From positions 496,001 to 560,000 of the forward strand of contig NZ_SUNB01000002.1 of the NCBI RefSeq assembly GCF_007570825.1: DNA of 64,000 nucleotides, in the 5' to 3' direction. Both the position numbers and the translations under genes were made by a program. The notes beneath the pieces were generated by a model that was not told the DNA's origin, did not search any database, and saw only the letters and a list, made by a program, of their open reading frames with translations. This DNA comes from Pleionea sediminis. Its GTDB lineage: Bacteria > Pseudomonadota > Gammaproteobacteria > Enterobacterales > Kangiellaceae. Of this stretch, positions 17,428-27,283 are shown piece after piece (position 1 is the first letter of the stretch; the number at the start of each line of letters is the position of its first letter).

Positions 17428-18684
17428 ATGGCGGTAGCAACGAAACCAGCAGCAAAAGCCCAAAGACAAAAACCGGCTAAGATTTCGACTTTTAGTTACT
17501 CTGGGGTCGACAAAAAAGGTAATAAAATTTCTGGAGAAGTGGTAGCAGACTCTCTTGCATTGGCAAAAGCACAGTTAAGAAAACAGGGAGTAATCCCTCG
17601 AAAGGTTGCCAAAAAAGCGGAACCTCTGTTTGGAGGAGCACGCAAAAAGCCAATTAAACCTGTAGATATAGCTATTATGTCAAGACAGCTCGCAACTATG
17701 ATGAAAGCGGGCGTTCCCCTAGTTCAGTCATTTGAAATTATCGGAAAAGGGCATGAAAACCCATCTGTTTCAGACTTAGTTTTCGCAATCAAAACAGATA
17801 TTGAGGCCGGCTCCTCAATGGGAGAAGCATTAAAGAAACAGCCTCAATATTTCGATGATCTTTTTTGTGATCTTGTTTCTGCAGGAGAGCAGTCTGGAGC
17901 GCTTGAAGAAATGCTTGACCGAATAGCCACATACAAAGAAAAAACTGAAGCATTAAAATCAAAAATAAAGAAAGCTCTTTTTTACCCGACCGCAGTAATT
18001 ATTGCGGCAATTATCGTAACTTCAATTTTGCTTCTCTTCGTAGTACCAACTTTTGAAGAAATGTTCGCCGGGTTTGGGGCTGAACTTCCAGCATTTACGC
18101 AAATGGTTATCAATATGTCTAAATGGCTTAGCTCTAACTGGTGGATTATTCTAATTGGTATTGTGCTATTTACTGTTGCATTTAAACAACTAAAAAAGAC
18201 ATCGGAAAATTTTAGAAATAATCTGGATAAAGCCATACTTAAGCTACCCGTTGTCGGAGTCATATTAAATAAAGCCGCAGTCGCGAGATTTGCTAGAACT
18301 CTATCAACAACATTTGCTGCAGGAGTACCTTTAGTAGAAGCACTAGAGTCGGCGGCGGGCGCTTCGGGTAATTATGTATATCGTAGTGGTTTATTAAAAA
18401 TACGAGACGAAGTGACAACCGGTATGCAGCTGAATCTTTCAATGACTAACTCAGCACTTTTTCCAGGAATGGTAAACCAAATGGTCGCTATTGGAGAAGA
18501 GTCCGGTGCTATAGATCATATGCTTACAAAAGTAGCAGATATTTATGAACAAGAAGTCGATGACTTAGTAGATGGATTAAGTGCTTTACTTGAACCTATT
18601 ATCATGGCCGTTCTCGGGGTACTAGTAGGTGGCCTTATCATCGCAATGTACTTACCAATATTCAAGTTAGCATCGGTCGTGTAA
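17428..18684 (+). CDS. pilC: Type IV pilus inner-membrane platform protein
   Basis: PilC is the polytopic membrane platform that couples the PilB motor to pilin insertion. Its 418 residues carry two GspF domains, each starting with a cytoplasmic helical bundle (MSRQLATMMKAGVPLVQSFE; FARTLSTTFAAGVPLVEALE) and followed by membrane helices, with a last helix near VLGVLVGGLIIAMYLPIF. The N-terminus is basic and Ala/Lys-rich. AGGA about nine bases upstream supports ATG 17428. pilD starts at the very next base after the stop, so the two are probably translationally coupled. Confidence 0.96.
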   Translation: MAVATKPAAKAQRQKPAKISTFSYSGVDKKGNKISGEVVADSLALAKAQLRKQGVIPRKVAKKAEPLFGGARKKPIKPVDIAIMSRQLATMMKAGVPLVQSFEIIGKGHENPSVSDLVFAIKTDIEAGSSMGEALKKQPQYFDDLFCDLVSAGEQSGALEEMLDRIATYKEKTEALKSKIKKALFYPTAVIIAAIIVTSILLLFVVPTFEEMFAGFGAELPAFTQMVINMSKWLSSNWWIILIGIVLFTVAFKQLKKTSENFRNNLDKAILKLPVVGVILNKAAVARFARTLSTTFAAGVPLVEALESAAGASGNYVYRSGLLKIRDEVTTGMQLNLSMTNSALFPGMVNQMVAIGEESGAIDHMLTKVADIYEQEVDDLVDGLSALLEPIIMAVLGVLVGGLIIAMYLPIFKLASVV

Positions 18685-19587
18685 ATGGAAATAATAAAAT
18701 TTTTTGTTGATACTCCAACAGCTTTCATAATAGCACTATCAATCGCCGGCCTTATGGTCGGCAGTTTTTTAAATGTTGTGATTTATCGCTATCCAACTAT
18801 GTTATATCGCGAATGGTGTCTACTCGCGAAAGAAATCCTCTTAGAAAAAGGATTTCAAGTTAGTGGAGCACCCAATGATAAAAGACTAAGAGATTTAAAA
18901 TATGGCATTGTTACTCCGAGATCGAAGTGTCCACACTGTAATCATCTTATCAGAGCGTGGGAAAATATACCTGTAATTAGTTATATAGTGCAGAAAGGAA
19001 GGTGTTCTCAGTGTTCAAAAAAGATAAGCTTAAGATATCCATTTATTGAAATAATAACAGGGGTTGCTTTTACCTACATTGCATTTCGTTTTGGAGTTTC
19101 TTGGCAAACATTAATCTATTTATGTGTTACTGCATTGCTTATTATCCAAACATTTATCGATATTGATCATAAAATACTACCAGACCCTTTAAATTATTTT
19201 TTGTTATGGCTTGGACTTGTTTCAGCAAGTTTGAATCTCACAATCGATCTTCATGAGTCCATTTATGGAGCTTTAGGTGGATACTTATCACTTTGGATTT
19301 TCTACTGGATTTTTAAATTAATAACAGGAAAAGAAGGCATGGGTCATGGCGACTTTAAATTACTTGCTGCACTGGGTGCCTTTGTTGGCTACAAACAACT
19401 GTTAATGGTTATTATCATGTCTGCTGGAGTTGGAGCCATTTTAGGTATAACTATGATGCTATTAAAGTTCAGCGATCGTGATACTCAAATTCCTTTTGGG
19501 CCTTATTTAGCGATCGCTGGATGGATTACTATATTTTGGGGCAACGATATTATTAAAAACTACTTCTCAGCAATGGGAGTTCAATAA
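18685..19587 (+). CDS. pilD: Prepilin peptidase / N-methyltransferase
   Basis: PilD cleaves the short pilin leader and methylates the new N-terminus; it also serves type II secretion pseudopilins. The 300-residue protein has the N-terminal cytosolic domain with zinc cysteines CPHC and CSQC and the FLNVVIYRYP motif. Eight or so membrane helices follow, with the two catalytic aspartates in DIDHKILPD and GHGDFKLLA (GxGD-type protease). It immediately follows pilC and precedes coaE, the pilBCD-coaE order seen in many gammaproteobacteria. Confidence 0.96.
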   Translation: MEIIKFFVDTPTAFIIALSIAGLMVGSFLNVVIYRYPTMLYREWCLLAKEILLEKGFQVSGAPNDKRLRDLKYGIVTPRSKCPHCNHLIRAWENIPVISYIVQKGRCSQCSKKISLRYPFIEIITGVAFTYIAFRFGVSWQTLIYLCVTALLIIQTFIDIDHKILPDPLNYFLLWLGLVSASLNLTIDLHESIYGALGGYLSLWIFYWIFKLITGKEGMGHGDFKLLAALGAFVGYKQLLMVIIMSAGVGAILGITMMLLKFSDRDTQIPFGPYLAIAGWITIFWGNDIIKNYFSAMGVQ

Positions 19588-19594
19588 AACCAGG

Positions 19595-20194
19595 ATGTTT
19601 AAAGTCGGATTAACCGGCGGTATTGGCAGTGGAAAATCCACTGTATCCAATCTATTCCGCCTTAAAAATATTGATGTCATAGACGCCGATAAAATCGCAA
19701 GGGACGTTGTCGCAAAAGGATCTCAGGCTCTTAAGGAAATTGAAGATCGATTTGGGAGCGATTTAATTCTTGATTCTGGTGAACTCAACCGGGAAAAACT
19801 AAAAGTACAGGTATTCAATAACTCAAGCGATTTGAATTGGCTAAATCAATGTTTACATCCAAAAATTCGAGCAATAATTGAAACCAAGGTACAGTCTTCT
19901 AAAAGTCATTACGTAATACTGGATATTCCTTTACTCTTCGAAAATAAACTGGAAGGCTTAGTTGATAGAATATTAGTTGTAGACGTGCCTGAAGCGATAC
20001 AGCAACAACGTGTAATGGATCGAGATGGTTGTAATCGGGAGCTGGTAGAATCTATAATAAAGAAACAGGTTTCTAGAGATTATCGCCTATCTCATGCTGA
20101 TGATATTATTGATAACTCTCATTCATTAGATAATTTAAAAAAAGCAGTTTCAACACTACACCAAAAATATCGAGTACTATCTGAAAATGGTTGA
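19595..20194 (+). CDS. coaE: Dephospho-CoA kinase
   Basis: CoaE phosphorylates the ribose 3'-OH of dephospho-CoA, the last step of coenzyme A synthesis. Its 199 residues start with the P-loop GLTGGIGSGKST and continue with VIDADKIARDV, LDIPLLFE and VVDVPEAIQQQRVMDRD, all family hallmarks. It lies seven bases after pilD. The ribosome site is poor: AGG directly abuts the ATG, and GGGAG is 15 bases away, so translation may depend on pilD. Its 3' end overlaps zapD by eight bases. Confidence 0.95.
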   Translation: MFKVGLTGGIGSGKSTVSNLFRLKNIDVIDADKIARDVVAKGSQALKEIEDRFGSDLILDSGELNREKLKVQVFNNSSDLNWLNQCLHPKIRAIIETKVQSSKSHYVILDIPLLFENKLEGLVDRILVVDVPEAIQQQRVMDRDGCNRELVESIIKKQVSRDYRLSHADDIIDNSHSLDNLKKAVSTLHQKYRVLSENG

Positions 20195-20966
20195 TAATTA
20201 TCATTACTTTGAGTTTCCACTCAGCCAAAATTATCGACAATTATTGAGGCTTGAAAATACTTTCTCCCATTTTGAACGGTTAATTCGTTTAAATACAGAA
20301 GCATCTAATGAAGCTAGTTTATTGTGTATTGTAAATTTGCTTGAATATCTAAGTCGCATCGACATGAAAACGGAACTGATTCGTGAGCTTGAGGCCCAAA
20401 CACACCAGTATGAAAAATTAAAATCAAATCCCGCTGTTGATGTAACAAAGTTAGAAAATTTTTTAGAACAGCTCGCAAAGCTCCATCAATGGGCTATTAA
20501 TTATCGTGGTAGACTAGGCGATGACTTAAGACAGCAGCCACTAATAAAAAATATTTTAACTAAGCAGAGTTTGCATACTGGTGTATCTTCATGCGACTCC
20601 CCTGAGCTTTCTCGTTTTTGTCGTCTTTCTGCAGACAAAGCAAAATCATATATCGAAGAGTGGTATCACTCATTTGAAGGACTTAAAACGAGCGTTTCTG
20701 TAATTCTAAGATTAACTAGAGAATTATCCTCTTTTGAAACAGGCAGTGCGCCGATGGGCGACTTTTTAATAGAGAAACCTAATCCTGGAAATACACTTCT
20801 CAGAATCAGACTATCAAAGCATGACACTGTTTTTCCAGAGGTAAGCGCAGGAAAGCATCGAATTTCCATACACTTCTATTATCTAGATGATAAACTAACA
20901 AAACTAAAATGCCGAAAGGCCGTCAACTTCAAGTATGCAACTTGTGGATGGAAAGAGTCGTTATAA
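20187..20966 (+). CDS. zapD: Cell division protein ZapD (DUF1342)
   Basis: ZapD binds the FtsZ C-terminal tail and cross-links protofilaments at the Z ring. This 259-residue protein follows the family from the start ([18 protein letters not shown]-type, here [18 protein letters not shown]) through a helical N-terminal domain and a C-terminal beta domain ending in CGWKESL. It overlaps coaE by eight bases and yacG follows after four bases, the coaE-zapD-yacG order known from E. coli. Confidence 0.93.
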   Translation: MVDNYHYFEFPLSQNYRQLLRLENTFSHFERLIRLNTEASNEASLLCIVNLLEYLSRIDMKTELIRELEAQTHQYEKLKSNPAVDVTKLENFLEQLAKLHQWAINYRGRLGDDLRQQPLIKNILTKQSLHTGVSSCDSPELSRFCRLSADKAKSYIEEWYHSFEGLKTSVSVILRLTRELSSFETGSAPMGDFLIEKPNPGNTLLRIRLSKHDTVFPEVSAGKHRISIHFYYLDDKLTKLKCRKAVNFKYATCGWKESL

Positions 20967-20970
20967 GATT

Positions 20971-21150
20971 ATGAAGAAAGATTTAGTTGTAAGCTGTCCG
21001 AATTGTAAAAAGTCTGTTGCCTGGAATGATAACTTTCCTTTTAAACCTTTTTGTAGTGAACGTTGTAAACTTATCGACCTTGGAGAGTGGGCTGAAGAAA
21101 ACCATAAAATTCCAGGAGAAAAAGTTCCGACATCACCTGATACGCATTAA
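20971..21150 (+). CDS. yacG: DNA gyrase inhibitor YacG, zinc-binding
   Basis: YacG is a small zinc protein that binds GyrB and blocks DNA binding by gyrase in E. coli. This 59-residue protein has the four zinc cysteines in CPNC and CSERC, the [17 protein letters not shown] signature and a short polar tail. The frame is open from 20935 inside zapD. ATG 20971, four bases after the zapD stop, gives the usual length and N-terminus. A GGAAAGAG sits somewhat far upstream, so coupling to zapD is likely. It is convergent with mutT. Confidence 0.92.
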   Translation: MKKDLVVSCPNCKKSVAWNDNFPFKPFCSERCKLIDLGEWAEENHKIPGEKVPTSPDTH

Positions 21151-21195
21151 AATTGTTTAGTGAGACGTGCGAAACTTAATTACATGAAATAAATG

Positions 21196-21585
21196 TCAAT
21201 TAATAAACTCATTCAATAGTTTAGTGACGATTGCCTTGTTTGCTTCTGGAAACTCCAATCTTTCAATTTCCAAAATAGAAAACCATTGTACTTCTTGGCC
21301 TTCCATTCCTCTGGGACTTCCGTCAAAAGATCGCACAGAATAAAAATGCAGTTCTACAGATTTATCTGTGTAATGATGTTTAATCGAGTCAAATAATAGA
21401 GGTTCTTGAATTGAAATCCCTAACTCTTCTTTACATTCGCGCATAAGGGCTTCTACAAATGTTTCACCTGAATCGACTTTTCCACCAGGAAATTCCCACT
21501 TATTGCCTTGATGTTTGCTTTTTGGACGCTTTGATAAAAGAACTTTATCATCAGCAGTAATAATTGCGGCGACAACTTTAATCAT
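21196..21585 (-). CDS. mutT: 8-oxo-dGTP diphosphatase (Nudix)
   Basis: MutT hydrolyses 8-oxo-dGTP so that the damaged base is not built into DNA. Its 129 residues are the family length. The Nudix box is complete: GGKVDSGETFVEALMRECKEELGI (shown in parts: GGKVDSGE, then RECKEELGI). The N-terminus IKVVAAIITADDKVLLSKRP and the substrate-proximal WEFPGGK also match. It lies 58 bases downstream of secA on the same strand, but a terminator stands between. In E. coli mutT is also next to secA. Confidence 0.93.
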   Translation of the reverse strand: MIKVVAAIITADDKVLLSKRPKSKHQGNKWEFPGGKVDSGETFVEALMRECKEELGISIQEPLLFDSIKHHYTDKSVELHFYSVRSFDGSPRGMEGQEVQWFSILEIERLEFPEANKAIVTKLLNEFIN

Positions 21586-21601
21586 AATAGCTATTTTAGA
21601 A

Positions 21602-21633
21602 TAAAACCGGCCAGCTTAAGACTGGCCAGTTTT
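21602..21633 (-). terminator. secA terminator
   Basis: A 12-base stem with one mismatch (AAAACCGGCCAG against CTGGCCAGTTTT) has a seven-base loop. It ends in TTTT on the minus strand, ten bases after the secA stop. Confidence 0.8.
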
Positions 21634-21642
21634 ATTATTAGT

Positions 21643-24405
21643 CTAATTTAATCTTCCGTGACATTGCTTATACTTCTTACCAGAGCCACAAGGACATGGA
21701 TCGTTACGTCCAACTTTGACTCCTTCTCGAACAAATGGAGTCGCTGGTTGTTGTGATTGATCGTTAGACGAAGTTTCTTGTCCCATCGCATTCGCTTGCT
21801 GATGTTGGAAGTTTAAGCGTTTAGCTTCAGCTTCTCGACGTCGCTGTTCCTCAACCGCTGCAGCATCCTCTTCGGATCTAACTTGTACTTTGGATAAAAT
21901 ACTAACAACTTCGTGCTTTATAGAGTCCAACATTTCTGTGAAAAGCTCGAATGCCTCTCTTTTATACTCTTGTTTAGGATTTTTTTGTGCATATCCACGT
22001 AGATGAATTCCTTGCCGTAAATGATCCATTGCAGCCAGATGCTCTCTCCAATGAGAGTCAACAGCTTGAAGCATGACTGACTTTTCAAATACTCTTAAAG
22101 TTTCAGCACCAACAGTTTGCTCCTTGCTTTCATAGTTTTCTTTAACTGCATTAATAATTTTAGTTCGTAATTTTTCTTCGTGAAGCTCTTCATCTTCTTC
22201 AAGCCACTTTTTAACTGGCAGCTCTATCATATACTCATTTTTGAATTGATCTTCTAACCCTTGAATATCCCACATACTATCGATGCTTTGTGGCGGAACA
22301 TAAGTACTTATTTCATTATTTAATACATCAAATCGAATTGCATCTATGGTACTGGAAATGTCATCAGTCGACATTAATTCATGACGTTGCTCATAAATAA
22401 CTTTTCGCTGATCATTTGCAACATCGTCGTACTCGAGCAACTGTTTACGAATTTCAAAGTTTCGAGCCTCAACTTTTCGCTGCGCATTTTCGATCGCTCG
22501 CGTAACCATTTTATGCTCTATTGCTTCTTCTTCTTCCCAGCCTAATCTTCGCAGCATATTGACCATACGTTCTGGTGCAAAAATTCTCATTAAGTCATCA
22601 TCTAAAGAGAGGAAAAAGCGACTCAATCCAGGGTCGCCTTGACGTCCCGCTCGACCACGCAACTGATTATCAATTCGTCGTGACTCATGACGCTCAGAAC
22701 CAAGTATTGCTAACCCTCCAGCCTCAAGAACTTTATCGTGGCGTACTTTCCATTCTTTTTCGAGAGCCTCAATTTTTTCTGCAACTTGTTCTTCTGATTT
22801 ATCGGATAGCTTTTCTTTTAAAGCTTCTATTTCTGACTTTAAATTACCACCCAATACGATATCGGTACCTCGACCAGCCATATTAGTTGCTATCGTAACG
22901 ACACCTGGTCGGCCTGCATCAGCGATAATTTCTGCTTCTTGCTCATGAAACTTCGCATTCAAAACTTTGTGATCAATTTTCTTTTTCTTTAGAACATTCG
23001 ACAGTAATTCCGAAGTTTCAATAGAAGCGGTTCCTACCAATACTGGCTGACCTTTTTCTCGGCACTCCTCAATCTGTTCAATTAAGGCTTTATACTTTGC
23101 ATCCCGAGTTAAAAACACAAGATCGGGCATATCGTTACGAACCATTGGTTTATTCGTTGGTATAACGACGACTTCTAAACCATAAATTTGCTGCAACTCA
23201 AAAGCCTCTGTATCTGCCGTTCCCGTCATGCCAGAAAGCTTATCGTAAATTCGGAAGTAATTTTGGAAAGTAATTGACGCCAACGTTTGATTTTCATTTT
23301 GAATCTTCACGCCTTCTTTTGCTTCAATTGCTTGATGTAATCCTTCTGACCATCGACGGCCAGGCATTGTTCGTCCCGTATGTTCATCAACAATCACTAT
23401 TTCATCATTTTGAATAATGTAGTCGACATCTGGCTTGAAAAGAGTATGGGCACGCAAAGCAGCATTAACATGATGCAAAAGTGAAATGCTTTGAGCAGAA
23501 TAAAGAGTCTGACCTTCCGGTAACAAACCAGACTCCGTTAAAAGTTGCTCAACACGCTCTTGACCTTGCTCTGTAAAATGAACTTGCTTCGATTTTTCAT
23601 CGATCGTGTAATCACCCTCTTCTTCGATTACCTCACTATCATCTTCGCCGCTAACAATTTGTTGTTTAAGCTTTGGAATTAAGGTGTTCATTTTTTTGTA
23701 AAGAGCAGAAGAATCTTCGAGCGCACCAGAAATAATAAGCGGAGTTCGAGCTTCGTCAATTAAAATGGAATCTACTTCATCGACAATTGCAAAATTGAGT
23801 TCTCTTTGGACTTTATCTTCAAGACTAAAGGCCATATTGTCTCGCAAATAGTCAAATCCAAATTCATTATTCGTCCCATAAGTAATATCGCATTCATATG
23901 CGTGCTTTTTAACGTCTGGAGATTGTCCCGACAAAGCGCAACCGACTGTCAAACCGAGGAATTCATATAAAGGACGCATCCAATCGGCATCACGTTGCGC
24001 CAGATAATCATTAACTGTGATGACATGAACGCCTTTCCCAGTCAATGCATTTAAATAAGCAGGCAAAGTCGCCACTAAGGTTTTACCTTCACCGGTTCGC
24101 ATCTCAGAAATTTTGCCTTCGTGCAACACCATCCCGCCAATCAGCTGAACGTCGAAATGACGCATGCCCATAACTCGCTTACCTGCTTCACGAGCAACTG
24201 CAAATGCTTCTTCCAGAATATCATCTAGGGTTTCGCCTTGAGAGAGACGCTGCTTAAAATTTTCAGACTTGGCTTTTAACGACTGATCATCAAGCTTCTC
24301 AAGATCAGCTTCAAAGGCATTAATCGCTTCAACACGTTTTTGTAAACGTTTAAGAATTCGTTGATTACGACTACCAAAAATCTTGGTTAAAAATTGTCCG
24401 AACAT
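21643..24405 (-). CDS. secA: Preprotein translocase ATPase SecA
   Basis: SecA is the peripheral ATPase that drives proteins through SecYEG. This 920-residue protein has Walker A in MRTGEGKT (about residue 103), the DEAD-like [16 protein letters not shown] (in part: [13 protein letters not shown]), the helicase arginine finger region [10 protein letters not shown], and a C-terminal zinc/SecB-binding tail [14 protein letters not shown]. An AGAG site precedes ATG 24405. It is followed by a terminator and mutT. It forms one block with the M23 peptidase gene, which lies upstream on the same strand, as in Pseudomonas. Confidence 0.98.
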   Translation of the reverse strand: MFGQFLTKIFGSRNQRILKRLQKRVEAINAFEADLEKLDDQSLKAKSENFKQRLSQGETLDDILEEAFAVAREAGKRVMGMRHFDVQLIGGMVLHEGKISEMRTGEGKTLVATLPAYLNALTGKGVHVITVNDYLAQRDADWMRPLYEFLGLTVGCALSGQSPDVKKHAYECDITYGTNNEFGFDYLRDNMAFSLEDKVQRELNFAIVDEVDSILIDEARTPLIISGALEDSSALYKKMNTLIPKLKQQIVSGEDDSEVIEEEGDYTIDEKSKQVHFTEQGQERVEQLLTESGLLPEGQTLYSAQSISLLHHVNAALRAHTLFKPDVDYIIQNDEIVIVDEHTGRTMPGRRWSEGLHQAIEAKEGVKIQNENQTLASITFQNYFRIYDKLSGMTGTADTEAFELQQIYGLEVVVIPTNKPMVRNDMPDLVFLTRDAKYKALIEQIEECREKGQPVLVGTASIETSELLSNVLKKKKIDHKVLNAKFHEQEAEIIADAGRPGVVTIATNMAGRGTDIVLGGNLKSEIEALKEKLSDKSEEQVAEKIEALEKEWKVRHDKVLEAGGLAILGSERHESRRIDNQLRGRAGRQGDPGLSRFFLSLDDDLMRIFAPERMVNMLRRLGWEEEEAIEHKMVTRAIENAQRKVEARNFEIRKQLLEYDDVANDQRKVIYEQRHELMSTDDISSTIDAIRFDVLNNEISTYVPPQSIDSMWDIQGLEDQFKNEYMIELPVKKWLEEDEELHEEKLRTKIINAVKENYESKEQTVGAETLRVFEKSVMLQAVDSHWREHLAAMDHLRQGIHLRGYAQKNPKQEYKREAFELFTEMLDSIKHEVVSILSKVQVRSEEDAAAVEEQRRREAEAKRLNFQHQQANAMGQETSSNDQSQQPATPFVREGVKVGRNDPCPCGSGKKYKQCHGRLN

Positions 24406-24542
24406 GACTTTCTCTTTTTTAATTGGTCGTTTTTATCTTAGTGCCAAGCGATGCATTGTACATTATTACAGACACCTATAAAACGCGTTTCCCACACGGC
24501 AAAGAGGTTTAATTGGGATTAAATATAAAATTACAAGGTGTA

Positions 24543-24578
24543 AAAATGCAAACAGCCGACCTTTAAGGTCAGCTGTTT
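24543..24578 (-). terminator. Terminator after the M23 peptidase gene
   Basis: AAACAGC-C-GACC and GGTC-A-GCTGTTT form a stem with one internal mismatch and a five-base loop. On the minus strand it is followed by GCATTTTTA. It lies about 30 bases after the stop at 24607. Confidence 0.75.
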
Positions 24579-24606
24579 AGAATTTACTTAATAAGAATAG
24601 ATAAAA

Positions 24607-25545
24607 CTAGGATTTACTGCGTCGATTTACATAACGAAGTGGATTAATCTGGCGCCCATCCTTTAAAATCTCATAATGAACGTGTGCTCCTGTCGAACGA
24701 CCGGAGTTACCCATTTTAGCAATCGGCTCATGTTTTCCAATAACTTGACCAACTTCAACTAGTGCTTCTTTATTGTGTCCATAGCGAGTGACATAACCAT
24801 CACCATGACTTATTTCAATTAACAAACCATAGCCATAACGATCACCAACAAAAGAAACCACTCCAGCCGCGGTACTAAGCACAGAAGAGCCCTCTTTTCC
24901 TGCAAAATCTAATCCAGCATGCCACGCAGGTCGCCCTGTAAAAGGATCAGTTCGACGACCATAAAATGATGACATCCAACCTTTGGCAATTGGTCGGCCA
25001 GAAATATATCGCTCAACGCCGATTTGCTTATCTAAAATCAATGATTCGAGAGCAGATAATTGCTGTTCACGACTCAATAATTGCTTGCTTATCTCGTCCA
25101 GCATCGCAAAAAACTCATCGCTACTGCTCGAGTTTAGGTTTTCATCAAACTCTTCAGGCCCACCCAAAGCAGGAGGAACCGAGAAATCAAATTCTTTTGC
25201 ATCCAAACCAGCAATATTGGCCACGCGAGAGCCAGCAGCATCCAGTCTTCTTACGTGAGCTTGCAAAATACCTAACCTCGCGGTCAAAGCATTAATTTGC
25301 TTTTGAGATAACTCTTTCGCTCGCTCAACTTCTGACTTTTGCTCCACCAGTTGTAAACGCCAGTTTTCAATAGTCGACTGGTCAACATCAGCGATATGCC
25401 CTTGATACTTTGCAAGTTGATAACCGCTGATAGCAGTAATGACCGGTAAAGCAAGTGCAAAAGCGACTAGCATAAAAATGCCAAGCTTGGTGACCTTTAA
25501 ACTGCGAATCCCGTGTCGAGAACGCTGTAATATCGTAAAACTCAT
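24607..25545 (-). CDS. M23 (LytM-type) peptidase, membrane-anchored
   Basis: This is a putative cell-wall endopeptidase of 312 residues. It has one N-terminal membrane helix (about 20-45), a periplasmic coiled coil (about 60-100) with many Glu/Lys/Gln, and a C-terminal LytM domain. The metal ligands are intact: HAGLDFAG gives the His and Asp, and GAHVHYEI gives the HxH. It therefore should be catalytic, unlike EnvC/NlpD-type activators that have lost them. The position between secA and dciA-lpxC matches the uncharacterised Pseudomonas homologue. Transport is by the N-terminal anchor, with no cleavable signal apparent. Confidence 0.88.
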   Translation of the reverse strand: MSFTILQRSRHGIRSLKVTKLGIFMLVAFALALPVITAISGYQLAKYQGHIADVDQSTIENWRLQLVEQKSEVERAKELSQKQINALTARLGILQAHVRRLDAAGSRVANIAGLDAKEFDFSVPPALGGPEEFDENLNSSSSDEFFAMLDEISKQLLSREQQLSALESLILDKQIGVERYISGRPIAKGWMSSFYGRRTDPFTGRPAWHAGLDFAGKEGSSVLSTAAGVVSFVGDRYGYGLLIEISHGDGYVTRYGHNKEALVEVGQVIGKHEPIAKMGNSGRSTGAHVHYEILKDGRQINPLRYVNRRSKS

Positions 25546-25660
25546 TGATCCAATACCCTAATCTATTGGCTAACTTCTAACGTGGTAGAGTTAGTGTTCT
25601 TTTTGTTATTATTAATATTTGGAACGAAAATCCCCCTACATCCAACAACTTAGAGGACGT

Positions 25661-25975
25661 ATGAAAAAACCTTCACCCGAATCATTGACCTCAATATCGG
25701 ATAAAGCCGAGGGTTCACTAAGATATATTTTAGACAATTTAGCAAAAATCAAACAGTTAGACCAGATAGTTAAAGCAAAATTGAATAAAAATCTTACACC
25801 TCATTGTCGTGTTGCCAACTATCGGGATAACCGTATAGTCATTGCAGCCGACTCCAGCTCATGGGCAACACGCTTAAAATTTGAACTTCCGAATCTACTA
25901 TCGAACTTAAGAGCCGAAGGATTCGCTGGCCTTCAGGCGATAGACGTCATCATTTCCGAAAAGCCACAGAAATAA
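25661..25975 (+). CDS. dciA: DciA-type protein (DUF721), replicative helicase loader
   Basis: DciA is the ancestral loader of the replicative helicase DnaB in bacteria that lack DnaC. This 104-residue protein has the DUF721 core: conserved LLDNLAKIKQLDQIVKAKL-like start (here ILDNLAKIKQLD), then HCRVANYRDNRIVIAADSSSWATRLKFELPNLL (in part: DSSSWATRLKFELP). ATG 25661 has AGAGGA just upstream. The TTG at 25619 that opens the frame has no ribosome site. It stands alone on the plus strand between two leftward genes, the usual dciA position next to lpxC and secA. Confidence 0.88.
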   Translation: MKKPSPESLTSISDKAEGSLRYILDNLAKIKQLDQIVKAKLNKNLTPHCRVANYRDNRIVIAADSSSWATRLKFELPNLLSNLRAEGFAGLQAIDVIISEKPQK

Positions 25976-25998
25976 CAAATTTTACCTACGCTACTATA

Positions 25999-26027
25999 CA
26001 AAAACGCCAAAGCAGAAGCTTTGGCGC
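25999..26027 (-). terminator. lpxC terminator
   Basis: A perfect nine-base stem CGCCAAAGC / GCTTTGGCG with a four-base loop is followed on the minus strand by TTTTTG. It lies 20 bases after the lpxC stop and marks the end of the dcw cluster. Confidence 0.85.
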
Positions 26028-26046
26028 CTTAGAAAATCAGGGATAT

Positions 26047-26961
26047 CTAGACTGATAAAATGGGATTCATAATGTACGATATCGGAGCTGCTGTTGCATC
26101 TTCAAACGTTACAGTCTCCCACGCTTCCGAATCAGAAATCAAAGTTCGCAATAACTTATTATTGAGAGCGTGCCCTGATTTAAATCCTGAAAATGAACCA
26201 ACTAAGCTATTGCCCAACAAATACAAATCACCAATTGCGTCTAAAATCTTATGTTTTACGAATTCATCTTCATAACGAAGACCGTCTTCATTCAAAATCC
26301 GATAATCATCCAGAACAATCGCATTCTCTAAACTTCCGCCTTGCGCCAGGTTTTTAGAACGAAGATATTCAATATCATTCATAAAACCAAAGGTTCGCGC
26401 TCGACTTACTTCTTTAACAAATGACGTGCTAGAAAAGTCGATAACTGATGTTTGCGATCGGTCTTTGAATACAGGGTGATCAAAATCAATCGTAAAAGAA
26501 ACTTTAAAACCATCGAATGGCTCGAAAACGGCTTTCTTATCACCATCTTCAACAACCACTTTTTTCTTAATTCGAATAAACTTTTTAGCTTTGCTCTGCT
26601 CTTCAATACCGGCAGACTGCAATAAAAACACGAAAGGACCCGAACTACCATCCATAATGGGTACTTCAGGTGCAGAAACATCGATATAAGCATTATCAAC
26701 ACCAAGGCCAGCCATCGCAGCAAGCAAATGCTCAACGGTTGAAATTCTCACATCATCTTTTATAAGACAGGTAGAGAGGGTAGTGTCACCCACATTCTCT
26801 GGTGCAGCAGCAATCTCAACGACAGGCTCTAAATCAACACGACGAAATACAATTCCGGTATCAACAGGGGCAGGACGAAGAGTCAAATAAACTTTTTCAC
26901 CAGTGTGCAAACCAACACCAGTAGCTCGAATGGCAGTACGTAAAGTACGCTGTCTAATCAT
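26047..26961 (-). CDS. lpxC: UDP-3-O-acyl-N-acetylglucosamine deacetylase
   Basis: LpxC is the zinc deacetylase that commits UDP-GlcNAc to lipid A synthesis. The protein has 304 residues against 305 in E. coli. It begins [21 protein letters not shown]. Zinc ligands are visible as the His in [10 protein letters not shown] and the His and Asp in [11 protein letters not shown]. The frame is open to 27171, but ATG 26961 has GGAGTGA seven bases upstream and the standard N-terminus. It is the last gene after ftsZ, with a 322-base gap that probably carries its own promoter and an oddly oriented hairpin. Confidence 0.97.
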   Translation of the reverse strand: MIRQRTLRTAIRATGVGLHTGEKVYLTLRPAPVDTGIVFRRVDLEPVVEIAAAPENVGDTTLSTCLIKDDVRISTVEHLLAAMAGLGVDNAYIDVSAPEVPIMDGSSGPFVFLLQSAGIEEQSKAKKFIRIKKKVVVEDGDKKAVFEPFDGFKVSFTIDFDHPVFKDRSQTSVIDFSSTSFVKEVSRARTFGFMNDIEYLRSKNLAQGGSLENAIVLDDYRILNEDGLRYEDEFVKHKILDAIGDLYLLGNSLVGSFSGFKSGHALNNKLLRTLISDSEAWETVTFEDATAAPISYIMNPILSV

Positions 26962-27283
26962 TAAGCTATCACTCCAATAACTGTGTTTCTGAGGAGCTCC
27001 ACTCCGACATACCATCCATGAAGGGCACACATCGTACCAGAACTCAAACACGTTTGAAACTTTAGTAGTACATTTTTTACTCAAAGTGCGAAAATTATCA
27101 AATTTTCGCTTTTTTGACACGACTTTGAGTCCATTTGAGCCGTATTTTCGATCATTTCTAAGCTCAATCAAAGCTTTTTCAGCACAATAGTACTACACGA
27201 CCACATAAGCAGGCACAGAAGGGGGGCACCTGCTCAGTGTTTGTACACTAGACAACAATAATTAACGTTATCTGAACAGAAGC
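26962..27283 (-). promoter_or_regulatory. ftsZ-lpxC intergenic region (lpxC leader)
   Basis: No gene is seen here, although the lpxC frame stays open to 27171. The region contains a perfect hairpin at 27088-27109 whose T-run lies on the plus strand. A possible minus-strand promoter (TTGATA, 16 bases, TAAAAA) overlaps that hairpin. Near 27208-27234 a weak repeat AGCAGG...CCTGCT lies after ftsZ. The large gap agrees with separate control of lpxC. Confidence 0.45.
27088..27115 (+). terminator. Terminator-like hairpin facing against the dcw cluster
   Basis: GCGAAAATT and AATTTTCGC form a perfect nine-base stem with an ATCA loop. It is followed by TTTTTTG on the plus strand, while all genes here run on the minus strand. 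It would stop antisense transcription coming from lpxC towards ftsZ. Confidence 0.55.

Noticed and set aside
26962-27171. N-terminal extension of LpxC of 70 residues
   Set aside because: The internal ATG 26961 has a strong ribosome site and gives the family length and N-terminus; the extension has no similarity to LpxC.
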